64,000 nucleotides of DNA from Coleofasciculus sp. FACHB-1120 (GTDB lineage Bacteria > Cyanobacteriota > Cyanobacteriia > Cyanobacteriales > FACHB-T130): NCBI RefSeq assembly GCF_014698845.1, contig NZ_JACJTV010000027.1:1-64000 (forward strand), in the 5' to 3' direction. How positions within the stretch are numbered: the stretch's first letter is position 1; each line of letters begins with the position of its first letter. The notes below the pieces were generated by a model. The model saw only the letters and a program-made list of their open reading frames with translations, was not told the origin of the DNA and did not search any database. Below, piece by piece: positions 1 to 8,838 of the stretch. Both the position numbers and the translations under genes were made by a program.

Positions 1-96
1 GTCACGAGTGCGTTGCGGCACTGTTTGGGCAACTCGCAACTCGCTCAACATCGAGTCCTCTGCTTCGCTTAAGATAATCCGAATCGGAGCTGGCAT
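1..96 (-). CDS. IS630-family transposase, N-terminal part (runs off the left edge)
   Basis: Read on the minus strand from ATG at 94-96, 32 codons stay open to the window edge. They begin MPAPIRIILSEAEDSMLSEL and continue with VPQRTRD, which resembles the start of the helix-turn-helix DNA-binding region of IS630/Tc1-type transposases. The rest of the gene lies outside the window, so intactness cannot be judged. It is divergent from a second IS630 piece at 120-389. The call rests on a short N-terminal match, so confidence is moderate. Confidence 0.6.
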   Translation of the reverse strand, partial: MPAPIRIILSEAEDSMLSELRVAQTVPQRTRD

Positions 97-119
97 AAAT
101 AATGGAACACTCCGTTTAG

Positions 120-389
120 AGAACCTATCCCATCTTATATTTAATTAGTCCCAGCTACTTACCAGAGAATGTGGCAATTCTTTTTCAGCCCCCCTATAGT
201 CCTCAAGCTAATCCAATAGAAAGATTATGGAAAGCTATCAAGAAAGATATGAAGTGGGAACTGTTTGATAACTTAGATGAGTTAAGAGACTCTCTCAAAA
301 AGATTCTGGATAAGTTAACCGTACAAGATATCACTTCTTTAACAAAGTGGCAATTCCTTGTTGAGGGGCTATCTGTAGCAAACATTTAG
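120..389 (+). pseudogene. IS630-family transposase, C-terminal remnant
   Basis: The frame is open from 120 (stop at 117-119) to the TAG ending at 389. The recognisable part reads LPENVAILFQPPYSPQANPI followed by ERLWKAIKKD, the conserved end of the DDE_3 catalytic domain. The last catalytic acid is the E of NPIERLW. Only about 80 residues of the usual 300 or more remain, with no helix-turn-helix and no first Asp, so it cannot be active. A GTG at 171 could start a short ORF, but the family sequence extends upstream of it, so this is a 5'-truncated remnant. Confidence 0.75.
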
Positions 390-430
390 CTAATTGATAT
401 AAGCCGTAAATGACCAGAGGAAGAGAGATT

Positions 431-790
431 CTAAAAAGACTGATAATGAACGCAGCGATCGCAAGGCCCACTGGGATTGATCGCACATCGAAACAACTCA
501 GAGCGAGCATTGTATGAGCAGGTGATATCTCCAATCACCCAGCGCCCATCCAACAGACTGCACTCTGCCGGGGTATCGAACTTTTGAACGTATAGAGCAA
601 TCTTGTGAAGCTGATAACGACCCGATTTGAGCAGATAGCGATGCCTACGTTCTAAAACCATATACGTTTGACCCTCGACTTCCAGATAAGCTCCCGGCTC
701 AGGATGCCAGTCTAGATATAGATGACTAAGGGTAGAACGAGAATGGCTCAGAATGACTTCTGTAGGCAAAGGATTCAGCTTCATAACCAA
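431..790 (-). CDS. DUF6464-type conserved cyanobacterial protein
   Basis: A 119-residue soluble protein of unknown function. It has a beta-rich middle with GAYLEVEGQTYMVLERRHRY and a C-terminal half with four cysteines, including CDRCVHY, which may bind metal. The layout (an ILSHSRSTL-like start, a PGxYLxxEGQTYxVLERRHRY core and a Cys-rich tail) matches a family found mainly in cyanobacteria that I recall as DUF6464. No signal peptide or membrane segment is seen. It is a single gene, 192 bases downstream of fusA on the same strand. The exact start (MVM or the internal M) is uncertain by two codons. Confidence 0.6.
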   Translation of the reverse strand: MVMKLNPLPTEVILSHSRSTLSHLYLDWHPEPGAYLEVEGQTYMVLERRHRYLLKSGRYQLHKIALYVQKFDTPAECSLLDGRWVIGDITCSYNARSELFRCAINPSGPCDRCVHYQSF

Positions 791-982
791 TTAATATCGA
801 CAGACCGCCAGAAAATTCACATCTATCTACAACAATCCTATTTAAGTCATAAGAATGCGTAGTGCGGGCATCTTGCATGGAACTGAACGCAAGCAGAACG
901 CTCACACTACGCAAAAATCTCACGACTTAAGGATTGCCATCGGTTATTGACCCCGACGAATCACTCCGCCGGAGCCAATCCC

Positions 983-3067
983 TTAGTTCGCAGCCTGACG
1001 CTCTCTGGCTTCCTTGATCACCTCTTCCGCGATGTTATTGGGGCAAGGAGCATAGTGTGAGAACGACATTGAGAACTGTCCACGCCCAGAGGTCATGGTA
1101 CGCAGATCGCCAATGTAGCCAAACATTTCGCTCAAAGGCACATCTGCCTTAATGCGTGCCCCCGTCTGACCTGTCTCCTGAGATTTCATCATCCCCCGAC
1201 GACGGTTAAGATCCCCGATGATATCGCCCATATAATCATCTGGCGCAAAGACATCGACATTCATGATCGGTTCGAGCAACTGCGGCGCAGCCTTAGGAAC
1301 AGACTGCCGATAAGCGGCTTTTGCTGCAATCTCAAACGCCATTGCCGACGAGTCTACTGGGTGGAAACCTCCTTCAAGCAGCGTGAACTTCAAGTCCAAG
1401 CAAGGGAACCCAGCCAATACACCGCGATCGACGCAGCTTTCAAAGCCTTTTTCCACTGCTGGCCAATACTCTCTCGGCACACTACCACCCGTCACCTTTG
1501 ACTCAAACTGGAAACCGCTTCCTGGTTCACCCGGCTCAATGACATAGCCAATTTTGGCAAATTGACCAGAACCACCAGACTGCTTCTTGTGGACGTAGCT
1601 GTCTTCGAGGCGCTTCGTAATCGACTCGCGGTAGGCTACCTGAGGTTTACCCACCTCAACCTCTACCCCGTGGGTGCGCTTCAGAATGTCCACCTTGATG
1701 TCGAGATGTAGTTCGCCCATTCCCTTGAGGATCGTTTCGCCGCTCTCCTCATCTGTCACCATGTGGAAAGATGGGTCTTCTTGCACCATCTTTGTGAGCG
1801 CGGCGACCATCTTTTCTTCACCCCCCTTTAGCTTCGGTTTGACCGAAATGGAGATGACGGGTTCTGGAAAGACCATTGGCTCCAGCGTGGCGGGATTCTT
1901 GGGATCGCAGATGGTGTGTCCGGTTCGGATGTTCTTCATGCCGACGATCGCCACAATGTCACCCGCCTGAGCTGAGTCGATCTCTTCGCGAGAATTTGCA
2001 TGCATCTCAACCAAGCGGCTGACCCGCTCGGTCTTACCTGTGGCGGTGTTAAGTACGGTATCGCCCTTGGACAATGTACCGGAGTACAAGCGAGTGAAGG
2101 TTAAAGCACCGAAGCGATCGTCCATGATCTTAAACGCGAGTGCCCGCAATGGTTTGTCTGGATCGACAAGCGCAAATTTGCCTGTTTCATGCCCTTCCAG
2201 ATCCACCTCTGGCTGCGGTTTGACCTCCATCGGGTTCGGCAGGTAGTCAACCACAGCATCCAGCACCAACTGTACGCCCTTATTCTTAAACGATGAGCCG
2301 CAGTAGGTCGGGAAAAACGCCAAGTCGCGAGTACCCTTGCGAATACAACGCTTAATATCCTCCATCGACGGCTCTTCCCCTTCGAGATACTGTTCCATCA
2401 CAGCATCGTCCTGCTCAACCGCTAGCTCAATCAACTGTTCGCGGTAGGTCTCGACCTGATCGACCATATCGGCAGGAACCTCTTTGATCTGATAGTTCAT
2501 CGGATCGCCAGAGTTATCCCATACCCATGCCTTACGGGTCAGCAGATCGACCACGCCGGAAAACTGTTCTTCAATACCAATCGGCAGCACCATCACCAGT
2601 GGCTTGGCACCAAGCACTTGATCGACTTGCTTGACGACTCGGTAAAAATCAGCGCCTGTGCGGTCAAGCTTATTGATATAGACGATGCGAGAGACTTTGG
2701 AGTCGTTGGCGTAGCGCCAGTTGGTCTCAGATTGTGGTTCGACTCCACCTGAACCACAGAAAACACCAATACCACCATCAAGAACCTTCAGGGAACGGTA
2801 GACCTCAATGGTGAAATCAACGTGTCCTGGGGTATCGATGATGTTCAGTTGGTGATCGTTCCAGAAACAGGTAGTCGCAGCTGACTGGATGGTAATCCCG
2901 CGCTCTTGCTCCTGTTCCATGAAGTCCGTCGTCGCCGCGCCTTCGTGTACTTCACCAATTTTGTGGATTTTACCTGTCAGTTTCAGGATTCTTTCAGTTG
3001 TGGTGGTCTTGCCAGCATCGACATGAGCGAAGATGCCAATGTTTCGATAACGAGTCAGGTCTTTCAT
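983..3067 (-). CDS. fusA: Elongation factor G (stand-alone paralogue)
   Basis: A 694-residue translational GTPase that drives ribosomal translocation. The G domain carries [14 protein letters not shown] (P-loop, about residue 14), RGIT (switch I), DTPGHVDF (G3) and NKLD (G4). Domains II to V follow to the end, and the length is normal for EF-G. The cyanobacterial housekeeping fusA usually lies in the rpsL-rpsG-fusA-tufA operon. This one is alone, followed by a DUF6464 gene and preceded by a 526-base leader, so it is more likely a paralogue. The G4 motif is NKLD rather than the common NKMD. The [10 protein letters not shown] switch region is closer to the proteobacterial type. Whether it acts in translocation or recycling cannot be told from sequence. 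Confidence 0.93.
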   Translation of the reverse strand: MKDLTRYRNIGIFAHVDAGKTTTTERILKLTGKIHKIGEVHEGAATTDFMEQEQERGITIQSAATTCFWNDHQLNIIDTPGHVDFTIEVYRSLKVLDGGIGVFCGSGGVEPQSETNWRYANDSKVSRIVYINKLDRTGADFYRVVKQVDQVLGAKPLVMVLPIGIEEQFSGVVDLLTRKAWVWDNSGDPMNYQIKEVPADMVDQVETYREQLIELAVEQDDAVMEQYLEGEEPSMEDIKRCIRKGTRDLAFFPTYCGSSFKNKGVQLVLDAVVDYLPNPMEVKPQPEVDLEGHETGKFALVDPDKPLRALAFKIMDDRFGALTFTRLYSGTLSKGDTVLNTATGKTERVSRLVEMHANSREEIDSAQAGDIVAIVGMKNIRTGHTICDPKNPATLEPMVFPEPVISISVKPKLKGGEEKMVAALTKMVQEDPSFHMVTDEESGETILKGMGELHLDIKVDILKRTHGVEVEVGKPQVAYRESITKRLEDSYVHKKQSGGSGQFAKIGYVIEPGEPGSGFQFESKVTGGSVPREYWPAVEKGFESCVDRGVLAGFPCLDLKFTLLEGGFHPVDSSAMAFEIAAKAAYRQSVPKAAPQLLEPIMNVDVFAPDDYMGDIIGDLNRRRGMMKSQETGQTGARIKADVPLSEMFGYIGDLRTMTSGRGQFSMSFSHYAPCPNNIAEEVIKEARERQAAN

Positions 3068-3593
3068 AAATTGGTCTCTAGAGTAAATACAACGAACCGT
3101 TGGCGACCACCTGCAAGCATTACAAGCCAGGAAATCAATGTTGCCTTTGTAGCCAGTGCAGGCTGGATTTCAATTACGCGGAATATAAAGAAATCCTTTT
3201 GCGTATCTCTGGCAACATTACTAATTGTAAATTGTGGAATGTCAAGGTGACAGTGGTTAGAGAGATTAGACATATTTGAATCAGCGATATCGCAGCCGCT
3301 ACTAGCGATCGCGTCAATCTCACTGTTCTCTACCAAGCCAGATGCTCGGAGTTCGCTTGCTGGCAACTCTAGGTTGTAGCGGCTCTTGTAGGGCTTGGCA
3401 GTCTTTTCGCCCCCTCGTTCTCGTAAGAGTGCTGACAGTTGATGTGGGGGGGTTGGTTCTGTTTGAATCTTCCTGTTTGGAGCGGTTAGCAGCTTCGTGA
3501 AACAGGATCGCGATCGCTTTCGCGATTGAAGGCATATTCTCAACGAAAACTGAGTGACGGGAAAGCTTGCACTGTCCAAAAAGAACACTGCTT
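3068..3593. other. 526-base gap upstream of fusA
   Basis: No convincing gene. A 174-codon minus-strand frame spans it, but its product is low in family-like sequence and rich in Ser, Arg and Pro, and no ribosome binding site supports it. The stretch may hold the promoter and leader of fusA. I see no clear riboswitch or terminator. Confidence 0.5.
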
Positions 3594-5063
3594 TTACAAG
3601 CCTACGGGTAAGGTTAGCGTGAATGCAGTCTGTCCAGATAATGTCGGATCAAGCGTCAGATTACCACGATGCGATCGCGCGATTTCCCGCGACAAGCTCA
3701 GTCCTAAACCAATTCCCTCTACTTTGCGCGTTCGGGCTGGATCGCCGCGATAGAAACGGTCAAAAATGCGGTTTCGTTCATCCAGAGGAATTTCTTGAGA
3801 GCAATTACTGATGGTAATCAACACAGTTGTACTCTGACGACGAGCATGAATCCGAATCCAGCCATTCGGGAGATTGTATTTAATGGCATTGCTAATCAAG
3901 TTTTGCAAGACTTGAATGAGTAAGTCGCGATCGCCCTGTACGCGCAAACCGTCAGCAATTTCTGTTTGAATCTCCAGATGCGGTGCCAGCAATTCGATAT
4001 CTTCCAGCATCTCAATTAACAAGCCGGACAAATCCACCTCAACCCGATACAGGTTCATTTGTCCGGCATCTGCTAGGGAAAGCAGCAACAGTTTCCGCAC
4101 AATCCCCGTCAGTCGGCGCACTTCATCCAGCAAATTGCTCAGGCTTTGTTGCACCTCGCAACCGGGATCGGCTTGTTGCAAGGTGCGTTCCAGTTCTCCT
4201 TGCAATATCGCCAGCGGAGTCTTGAGTTCGTGGGCAGCATCTCCACTAAAGCGGGATGCTTGTTTAAAACTACGTTCCAGACGTTCCAACATTTTGTTGA
4301 AAACCTGAATCAATTCGACAAATTCAATATCTGTTGTCCCGATGGGAACCCGTTGTTCCAAACCGCTAGCGGTGACATTCCCAATACTCATGGTTAGCCG
4401 TCGGATGGAATGCAAGGTGCTTCCAGCAATTGCCCACGCACCCCCGGCTACAAGCAGAAGTACCCCTGGAATTGAAATCAGGAAGATGTTGCGGATGACG
4501 ACCATCTCAGTTGCGATCGCGTTTAAACTCACTGCGATCGCAATTTGAGCAAAAGGTGTTGTAACTGCACCAATCCGCCATGTTCCGCTTGCGGTGCGCT
4601 GAGTGACGAATCGAGGCGTAGGCGGCGGTCGATCCGGCGGCGGTTGCGATCGCGCTGGAAATGGCGGGTTGGTTTCGGAAAAGGGGGCTGTTGGGCGATC
4701 GGAAGGGGGTGATGGAAACGGCGGCAATTGGCGGCGCGATGTCCAAAGGTTTCTGGTATCGAGATCGGCAGTCCATTGCTCGGAACGATACAGCACATTG
4801 TTATCTGCACCGATAATTAGTAAGGTGATCGCTGTTTTTGTATCAGTTCCGAACGACTGCCCAAGTGAGCCTTCATAGGACTGCCAGCCGCGCGGTCGAG
4901 GGCGACCTACCCGCATCAATTGGCTTTCCAGTTCTGCATCCAGACGGCTCACCTTTGCCTCATAAATCAGCCACCAGGAAATTAATCCAAACCCGACGAG
5001 GGCGCTACCTGCAAGAACAGCAGACAATAGAGCAATTCGGATACGGAAGGAACGCAACTTCAC
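3594..5063 (-). CDS. Sensor histidine kinase (CusS/RppB-like)
   Basis: 489 residues. A membrane segment near residues 10-33 and a second near 190-214 enclose a periplasmic domain with a long Pro-rich linker (about 113-150). A HAMP region follows. The HisKA motif DAAHELKTP places the phosphorylated His at 278. The HATPase domain shows the N box (LISNAIKYN), a DRFYRGD segment and GIGLGLSLSREI. The start codon overlaps the stop of the response regulator by 4 bases (ATGA), so the two are translationally coupled. The layout is that of metal- or redox-sensing kinases, but the stimulus cannot be read from sequence. Confidence 0.92.
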   Translation of the reverse strand: MKLRSFRIRIALLSAVLAGSALVGFGLISWWLIYEAKVSRLDAELESQLMRVGRPRPRGWQSYEGSLGQSFGTDTKTAITLLIIGADNNVLYRSEQWTADLDTRNLWTSRRQLPPFPSPPSDRPTAPFSETNPPFPARSQPPPDRPPPTPRFVTQRTASGTWRIGAVTTPFAQIAIAVSLNAIATEMVVIRNIFLISIPGVLLLVAGGAWAIAGSTLHSIRRLTMSIGNVTASGLEQRVPIGTTDIEFVELIQVFNKMLERLERSFKQASRFSGDAAHELKTPLAILQGELERTLQQADPGCEVQQSLSNLLDEVRRLTGIVRKLLLLSLADAGQMNLYRVEVDLSGLLIEMLEDIELLAPHLEIQTEIADGLRVQGDRDLLIQVLQNLISNAIKYNLPNGWIRIHARRQSTTVLITISNCSQEIPLDERNRIFDRFYRGDPARTRKVEGIGLGLSLSREIARSHRGNLTLDPTLSGQTAFTLTLPVGL

Positions 5064-5743
5064 TGTTGAGCCTCTGATTGGCGAAATCGATAGCCAACAC
5101 CGCGAATGCTTTCAACCCAACCCGCGCCACCGATGGAATCAATCTTTTTGCGAATGCGTTGAACACACACATCGACTACGTTGGTATTGGGATTAAAGTC
5201 ATAGCCCCAGATGTGTTCCAAGATTTGCGTTCGGGTGAAGACTCGTCCGGGCGATCGCATCAGATATTCCAAAAGATTGAACTCGCGGGTGGTGAGTTCT
5301 ACAATATGCTGATTGCAGGTGGCTTCTCGCGTGATGCGGTCGAGCTTGATCGGGCCGACGCAAACCAGATTTTGGCGATCGCCCGCAGTCCGACGTATCA
5401 CTGCATGAATGCGGGCAACGAGTTCTTCAACAAAAAATGGTTTCGCGATATAGTCGTCAGCACCCAAATTTAGACCTTCAAGTCGGTCATCCAATTCATT
5501 ACGAGCAGTCAACAAAATGACTGGCACATTCTGTCCTTTCCGGCGCAGGCTCTTGAGGATAGACAAACCATCTTTTCCCGGCACCATGATGTCAAGCACG
5601 AGCGCGTCATACTCGTTATCCAAGGCGCGAGTATAGCCCTCGTCTCCGTTGTCACAGTAATCGACGACAAACCCCTGTTCCTTCAATCCGGCTCGGACAA
5701 AGTTAGCAATTTTCGCTTCATCTTCAACGAACAGAATATGCAT
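5060..5743 (-). CDS. OmpR-family response regulator
   Basis: 227 residues: a receiver domain (acidic pocket VEDEA, phospho-Asp at 51 in VLDIMVPG, Lys in AKPF) followed by a winged-helix DNA-binding domain with LTTREFNLLEYLMR and RGVGYRF. It is closest in pattern to the CopR/CusR/RppA group. It is the first gene of a two-gene operon with the kinase that overlaps it by 4 bases. Targets are unknown; no obvious direct-repeat operator is seen in the 129 bases upstream. Confidence 0.93.
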   Translation of the reverse strand: MHILFVEDEAKIANFVRAGLKEQGFVVDYCDNGDEGYTRALDNEYDALVLDIMVPGKDGLSILKSLRRKGQNVPVILLTARNELDDRLEGLNLGADDYIAKPFFVEELVARIHAVIRRTAGDRQNLVCVGPIKLDRITREATCNQHIVELTTREFNLLEYLMRSPGRVFTRTQILEHIWGYDFNPNTNVVDVCVQRIRKKIDSIGGAGWVESIRGVGYRFRQSEAQQ

Positions 5744-5893
5744 GGGTTTCTCATGCGTCGGGCAGCTTGGGCGTTTATTCAGTTTAGCCTGTGGTTATCT
5801 GTAAGCGACAGGTTCCAATAATTTTTTCCTGCAAATTCAGAAATTGGCTCTATCGACTAGGCAATAATTGAATTGACCAATTTTGGTAATTAT

Positions 5894-6625
5894 ATGAAGC
5901 TAAATCAGTTGATCGCCGTGTTGCAATCTGTTAAAGCAAACGCCAACAAAGGCAAAGCCGAAGTATCGCAACTAGGTCAGAAGAGTACCTTGTTTCAAGG
6001 ATTAAGCAGAACTTATCAGCCTAGAGAAGAGGATGGATTTGTATATCCTCCTGAATCGCAAAAACTGACGCTGAAGGCTGAGGAGTTGATCGAGAAATTT
6101 GTGCAATCTTGCTCTGAATTTTTAGACCTATCAGCTACTCAGGACTATGCTAATACTGAGGCTAAAGCATCTGTAACAGTAGATGGACAGACTATTATTG
6201 CAGATGTTCCTGTTTCCTATCTATTATTTCTCGAAAAGCAGCTTCAGGATGTGAAGACGTTCATTGCTTCGCTACCCGTGCTTTCGATTGACAAAGACTG
6301 GCAGCATGATCCCAATCGAGGATGCTACGTCACCAGTCCCAAAGAAACTGTGAAAACAAAGAAAATTACTGATTTTGTGGTTGCCTATGAAGCAACGGAA
6401 CATCACCCTGCTCAAATCAAGGAGGTTTCCAAAGATATTGTGGAAGGAACCTGGAGTTTGATTGAGTTCTCAGGGGCACTTCCTCAAGACCGCGTGAATC
6501 GACTGCTGCGTAGAGTGGATGTATTACAAAAAGCTGTGATTCAAGCTAGAGAAGAAGCCAATGGCAGAGAAGTGCAGCAGCGGCAAGTTGCCAATGCGAT
6601 TTTTGGCTACTTATTTGCAGATTAA
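5894..6625 (+). CDS. DUF7873-type protein next to Y-RNA-like RNAs
   Basis: A 243-residue soluble protein when started at ATG 5894; a frame extension to 5873 adds seven residues that look out of family. It opens MKLNQLIAVLQSVKANANKG, then has LSRTYQPREEDGFVYPPESQ, a VSYLLFLEKQL helix, and a C-terminal FSGALP...VDVLQKAV...QVANAIFGYLF. I recall near-identical architecture in Streptomyces and mycobacteriophage proteins now called DUF7873; function is unknown. It is followed within about 25 bases by two tandem tRNA-mimic RNAs and one terminator, so all may share a transcript. That context suggests an RNA-related role, which is inference only. Confidence 0.7.
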   Translation: MKLNQLIAVLQSVKANANKGKAEVSQLGQKSTLFQGLSRTYQPREEDGFVYPPESQKLTLKAEELIEKFVQSCSEFLDLSATQDYANTEAKASVTVDGQTIIADVPVSYLLFLEKQLQDVKTFIASLPVLSIDKDWQHDPNRGCYVTSPKETVKTKKITDFVVAYEATEHHPAQIKEVSKDIVEGTWSLIEFSGALPQDRVNRLLRRVDVLQKAVIQAREEANGREVQQRQVANAIFGYLFAD

Positions 6626-6649
6626 ACTACACTGGATTTGGAGTACAAG

Positions 6650-6756
6650 TTCATTTTTAGCGAGTAGGGTATTTGCAGGTTCAAATCCTGCCCCCCAGTT
6701 GATCTGGGGGTAGGCAAATGGTAAAGCCGCCCTAGCGCATTAAGCTCAAAATAAAG
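6650..6756 (+). ncRNA. Y-RNA (YrlA)-like RNA A with permuted tRNA-like module
   Basis: In order: TAGGG (6665-6669), a 5-base spacer, a T arm (stem 6675-6679/6687-6691, loop TTCAAAT), acceptor-like strand CCCCCAG (6692-6698), loop TTGAT, acceptor-like strand CTGGGGG (6704-6710), TA, a D arm (GGC 6713-6715 / GCC 6726-6728, loop with GG), and CCCTA (6730-6734). The acceptor strands pair 7 of 7 and TAGGG/CCCTA pairs 5 of 5, exactly as tRNA stems should, but with the 3' half before the 5' half. An outer stem (AGC 6659-6661 with GCT 6744-6746, then T/A pairs) extends the anticodon-side helix. There is no T33 or plausible anticodon. This is the topology of the tRNA-mimic domain of bacterial Y RNAs. 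Ends are approximate. Confidence 0.62.
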
Positions 6757-6796
6757 CTCAAGCTATTGCTCCAATCTCATCTTGAAAAATCGCTTC

Positions 6797-6911
6797 CTGT
6801 ATCATTCTCTGTAGAACGAGGCTAGCGAGACGCGGGTTCAAATCCCGTCCCCTGCTCTAAATATGCGGGGGTAGTTTAGTGGAAAAACCTCACAGCATCA
6901 GATTGATTCTG
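6797..6911 (+). ncRNA. Y-RNA (YrlA)-like RNA B with permuted tRNA-like module
   Basis: The same order as RNA A. The T arm has stem 6832-6836/6844-6848 with loop TTCAAAT. Acceptor strand CCCCTGC (6849-6855) is joined by a 9-base loop to GCGGGGG (6865-6871), with 7 pairs including one G-U. Then come TA and a D arm GTTT (6874-6877)/AAAC (6885-6888) with GG in its loop. The outer stem pairs ATCA-T-TCT (6801-6808) with AGA-T-TGAT (6900-6907), 7 of 8. The anticodon-side helix is short (GAG 6818-6820 with CTC 6889-6891), leaving a longer joining segment CTAGCGAGAC, partly shared with RNA A (TAGCGAG). Two copies of such an unusual arrangement argue against chance. Ends are approximate. Confidence 0.55.
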
Positions 6912-6955
6912 CGGAAACCGGAAATCTCTCATATAGGCTCAGCGATTACTTCTTT

Positions 6956-6990
6956 CCCGGCATTCAGGATACGAGTGCCGGGATTTTAAA
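6956..6990 (+). terminator. Hairpin terminator after the tRNA-mimic RNAs
   Basis: CCCGGCA (6956-6962) and TGCCGGG (6976-6982) form a perfect 7-bp stem with a 13-base loop, followed by ATTTTAAATT. This is a likely intrinsic terminator for the DUF7873 and Y-RNA-like transcript. The region from here to 7210 holds nothing else I can support. Confidence 0.5.
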
Positions 6991-7210
6991 TTGGGAAAAC
7001 TTTTCAGGTCATATCAATCTGTTGAGATAGTCATGGTTTCGGAAAGGAGTTGGACGACTTTGCCCCTGTGAGGGTTGTAATATGCAAATGGAACTTCAAC
7101 TTGTTTAGTGGCATAGCTAACAACTGCGTGTACCGGATTGACTAACGCTTCTTGTGCTGAGTTCAAGCTGATCTGCAACCGATAACGCTAGTTGTTAGAC
7201 CTGAAAACAA

Positions 7211-7864
7211 ATGTACAAATATCGCGCTATTTTGAAGCGGGTGGGTATTGTGCTGATCGCGGTCGGGATTCTCGATATCGCGTATCTGGTCTATTGCATA
7301 TCACAGCAAAAGAGCTATTCATCCAGCTTGAACATCCTAGCTGTAGTGGGGGGTGTGTTTCTCTTTCGGGGTAGCCTGCGTGCCGTTCACATCGTCACCT
7401 GGTTCGCTGCTTTCATGCTCTCTTACTTCGTCAGCGTATTCATACTGCTTCCATTTTTGAAGCCAGCAGAACTCTGGGGAACTGAATTTCGCCTCGATCC
7501 GGTCGGTCTTTGTCTGTCGCTTTTACTTACAATTACGCTGATCGCCCTTCATTTTTGGATCTACACACAGCTGCGAGCTGCACCTGTAGTATCGGAAAGC
7601 TTTAACTCTGGGCATTCTGCCTCCACTCCGAAGTTTGCCTTCATCCTTGGGGTAGCGCTCGTAGTATTACCTGCTGGCATGATGCACTTCACGCGAGGTG
7701 GCGCGGCTGGAGCTAAAGCAGTGGAGATAGCTCGTACACAATACGGACAGGACTACAAGTATCACCTCACAGGTATGAGTTGGTCGAACGGGAATGTGAG
7801 AGCTAGCCTCACGGCATACAACGAACAAGAGATAAAACCTGTTCAAGTAGAGTGGGAACAGTGA
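7211..7864 (+). CDS. Uncharacterised membrane protein
   Basis: 217 residues with about five hydrophobic segments (near 10-30, 40-52, 58-82, 98-122 and 138-158), then a soluble tail of about 58 residues (HLTGMSWSNGNVRASLTAYN) probably outside the membrane. No motif identifies a function. The ATG at 7211 has no strong ribosome binding site. It is a single gene between the tRNA-mimic locus and a hydrolase. Confidence 0.65.
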   Translation: MYKYRAILKRVGIVLIAVGILDIAYLVYCISQQKSYSSSLNILAVVGGVFLFRGSLRAVHIVTWFAAFMLSYFVSVFILLPFLKPAELWGTEFRLDPVGLCLSLLLTITLIALHFWIYTQLRAAPVVSESFNSGHSASTPKFAFILGVALVVLPAGMMHFTRGGAAGAKAVEIARTQYGQDYKYHLTGMSWSNGNVRASLTAYNEQEIKPVQVEWEQ

Positions 7865-8022
7865 GCAGGGCTAATCACGTAGCAGGGACAGGAACAGCAG
7901 TTTGTGTATTTGAGGTGCTTGACCAGTGTTTGAGCAGAAATTGGACTAGAGACAATGCTTTAAGATTAATCTGTAGGGTGATTGCGATGATTTGAAGCAA
8001 TTAAGGCTTAAGGGAAAGCAGT

Positions 8023-8838
8023 ATGCACTTCATGACTCTCGCTGCTCAGAACGTTAGCATTCGCATCCTTGAAGCCTCTGCACCTGTCATCACTATGGAA
8101 TGCAAGCTGTTGCCAGTAGTGTTTGTGCATGGTATGGCGTGTTCCGCAGACCTCTGGGATGAACAACTTGCTTATGCCGCCCGGACTCGACGTGCGATCG
8201 CGATCGATTTGCGGGGACACGGAGCTTCCTCACCGCCTGCGGATGATGACTACTCTCCCGCCTCGTGTGCAGCGGATCTCTTGGCTGTATTAGAAGCCCT
8301 TGGACTTGAGCAGATCGCGCTCGTTGGGCACAGCTTCGGCGCTTGCGTCGCACTCGCTGCGGCGGCGGCTAAACCTAACGCGATCGCGCAGTTGGTACTG
8401 GTAGATCCACCAATCGATTGCACTCAATGCCCCGCAGAGGTATATCAGTCACAAATAGTTCCGATGCAAGCAGCGCTGGCAACTGACGACTGGCGAGCAG
8501 TCCTGGAAGACTCTTTCCGCAACGCACTGGCGGGGGGCACCTTGGCAACGCAAGAGCAAATACTCGCCCGCCTTGCTGCTACCCCAAAGGATCGGCTGCT
8601 GGGAACGTCTCGCGGTTTGTTCGCCTTTAAAGCAGTGGAAGCTCTCGATAGGTATCTCGCTTCGCCAGGGGCACGCGCTCACGCTATTCTTGCTCCGTCG
8701 AATAACTCGCCGTTCAGCCTTCACGTCCTCCGTCCAGCACTAACCACAATCACTCTACCCGCTACAGGACACTGGCTCATGCTTGATGCGCCTGAGCCGT
8801 TTGCTACAGCACTCGATACCTGCCTAGCAGTTGTCTAA
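8023..8838 (+). CDS. Alpha/beta hydrolase
   Basis: 271 residues. VFVHGMACSADLWD (oxyanion-hole HG), AIDLRGHGASSPP and the nucleophile elbow GHSFGAC identify the alpha/beta hydrolase fold. The final His is probably in ATGHWLM near the C-terminus. It is soluble and lacks a signal peptide. The substrate is unknown; the pattern is that of general esterase or lactonase-type members. The neighbours give no pathway clue. Confidence 0.85.
   Translation: MHFMTLAAQNVSIRILEASAPVITMECKLLPVVFVHGMACSADLWDEQLAYAARTRRAIAIDLRGHGASSPPADDDYSPASCAADLLAVLEALGLEQIALVGHSFGACVALAAAAAKPNAIAQLVLVDPPIDCTQCPAEVYQSQIVPMQAALATDDWRAVLEDSFRNALAGGTLATQEQILARLAATPKDRLLGTSRGLFAFKAVEALDRYLASPGARAHAILAPSNNSPFSLHVLRPALTTITLPATGHWLMLDAPEPFATALDTCLAVV

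Noticed and set aside
3064-3588. 174-codon minus-strand ORF upstream of fusA
   Set aside because: No family-like sequence, no ribosome binding site, Ser/Arg/Pro-rich product and overlap with fusA; likely chance.
6650-6912. Ordinary tandem tRNA array
   Set aside because: A linear tRNA from 6704 would need to reach 6855 (about 152 bases), its acceptor would pair only 6 of 7 with two G-U pairs, and no anticodon stem forms. The permuted reading pairs all stems.
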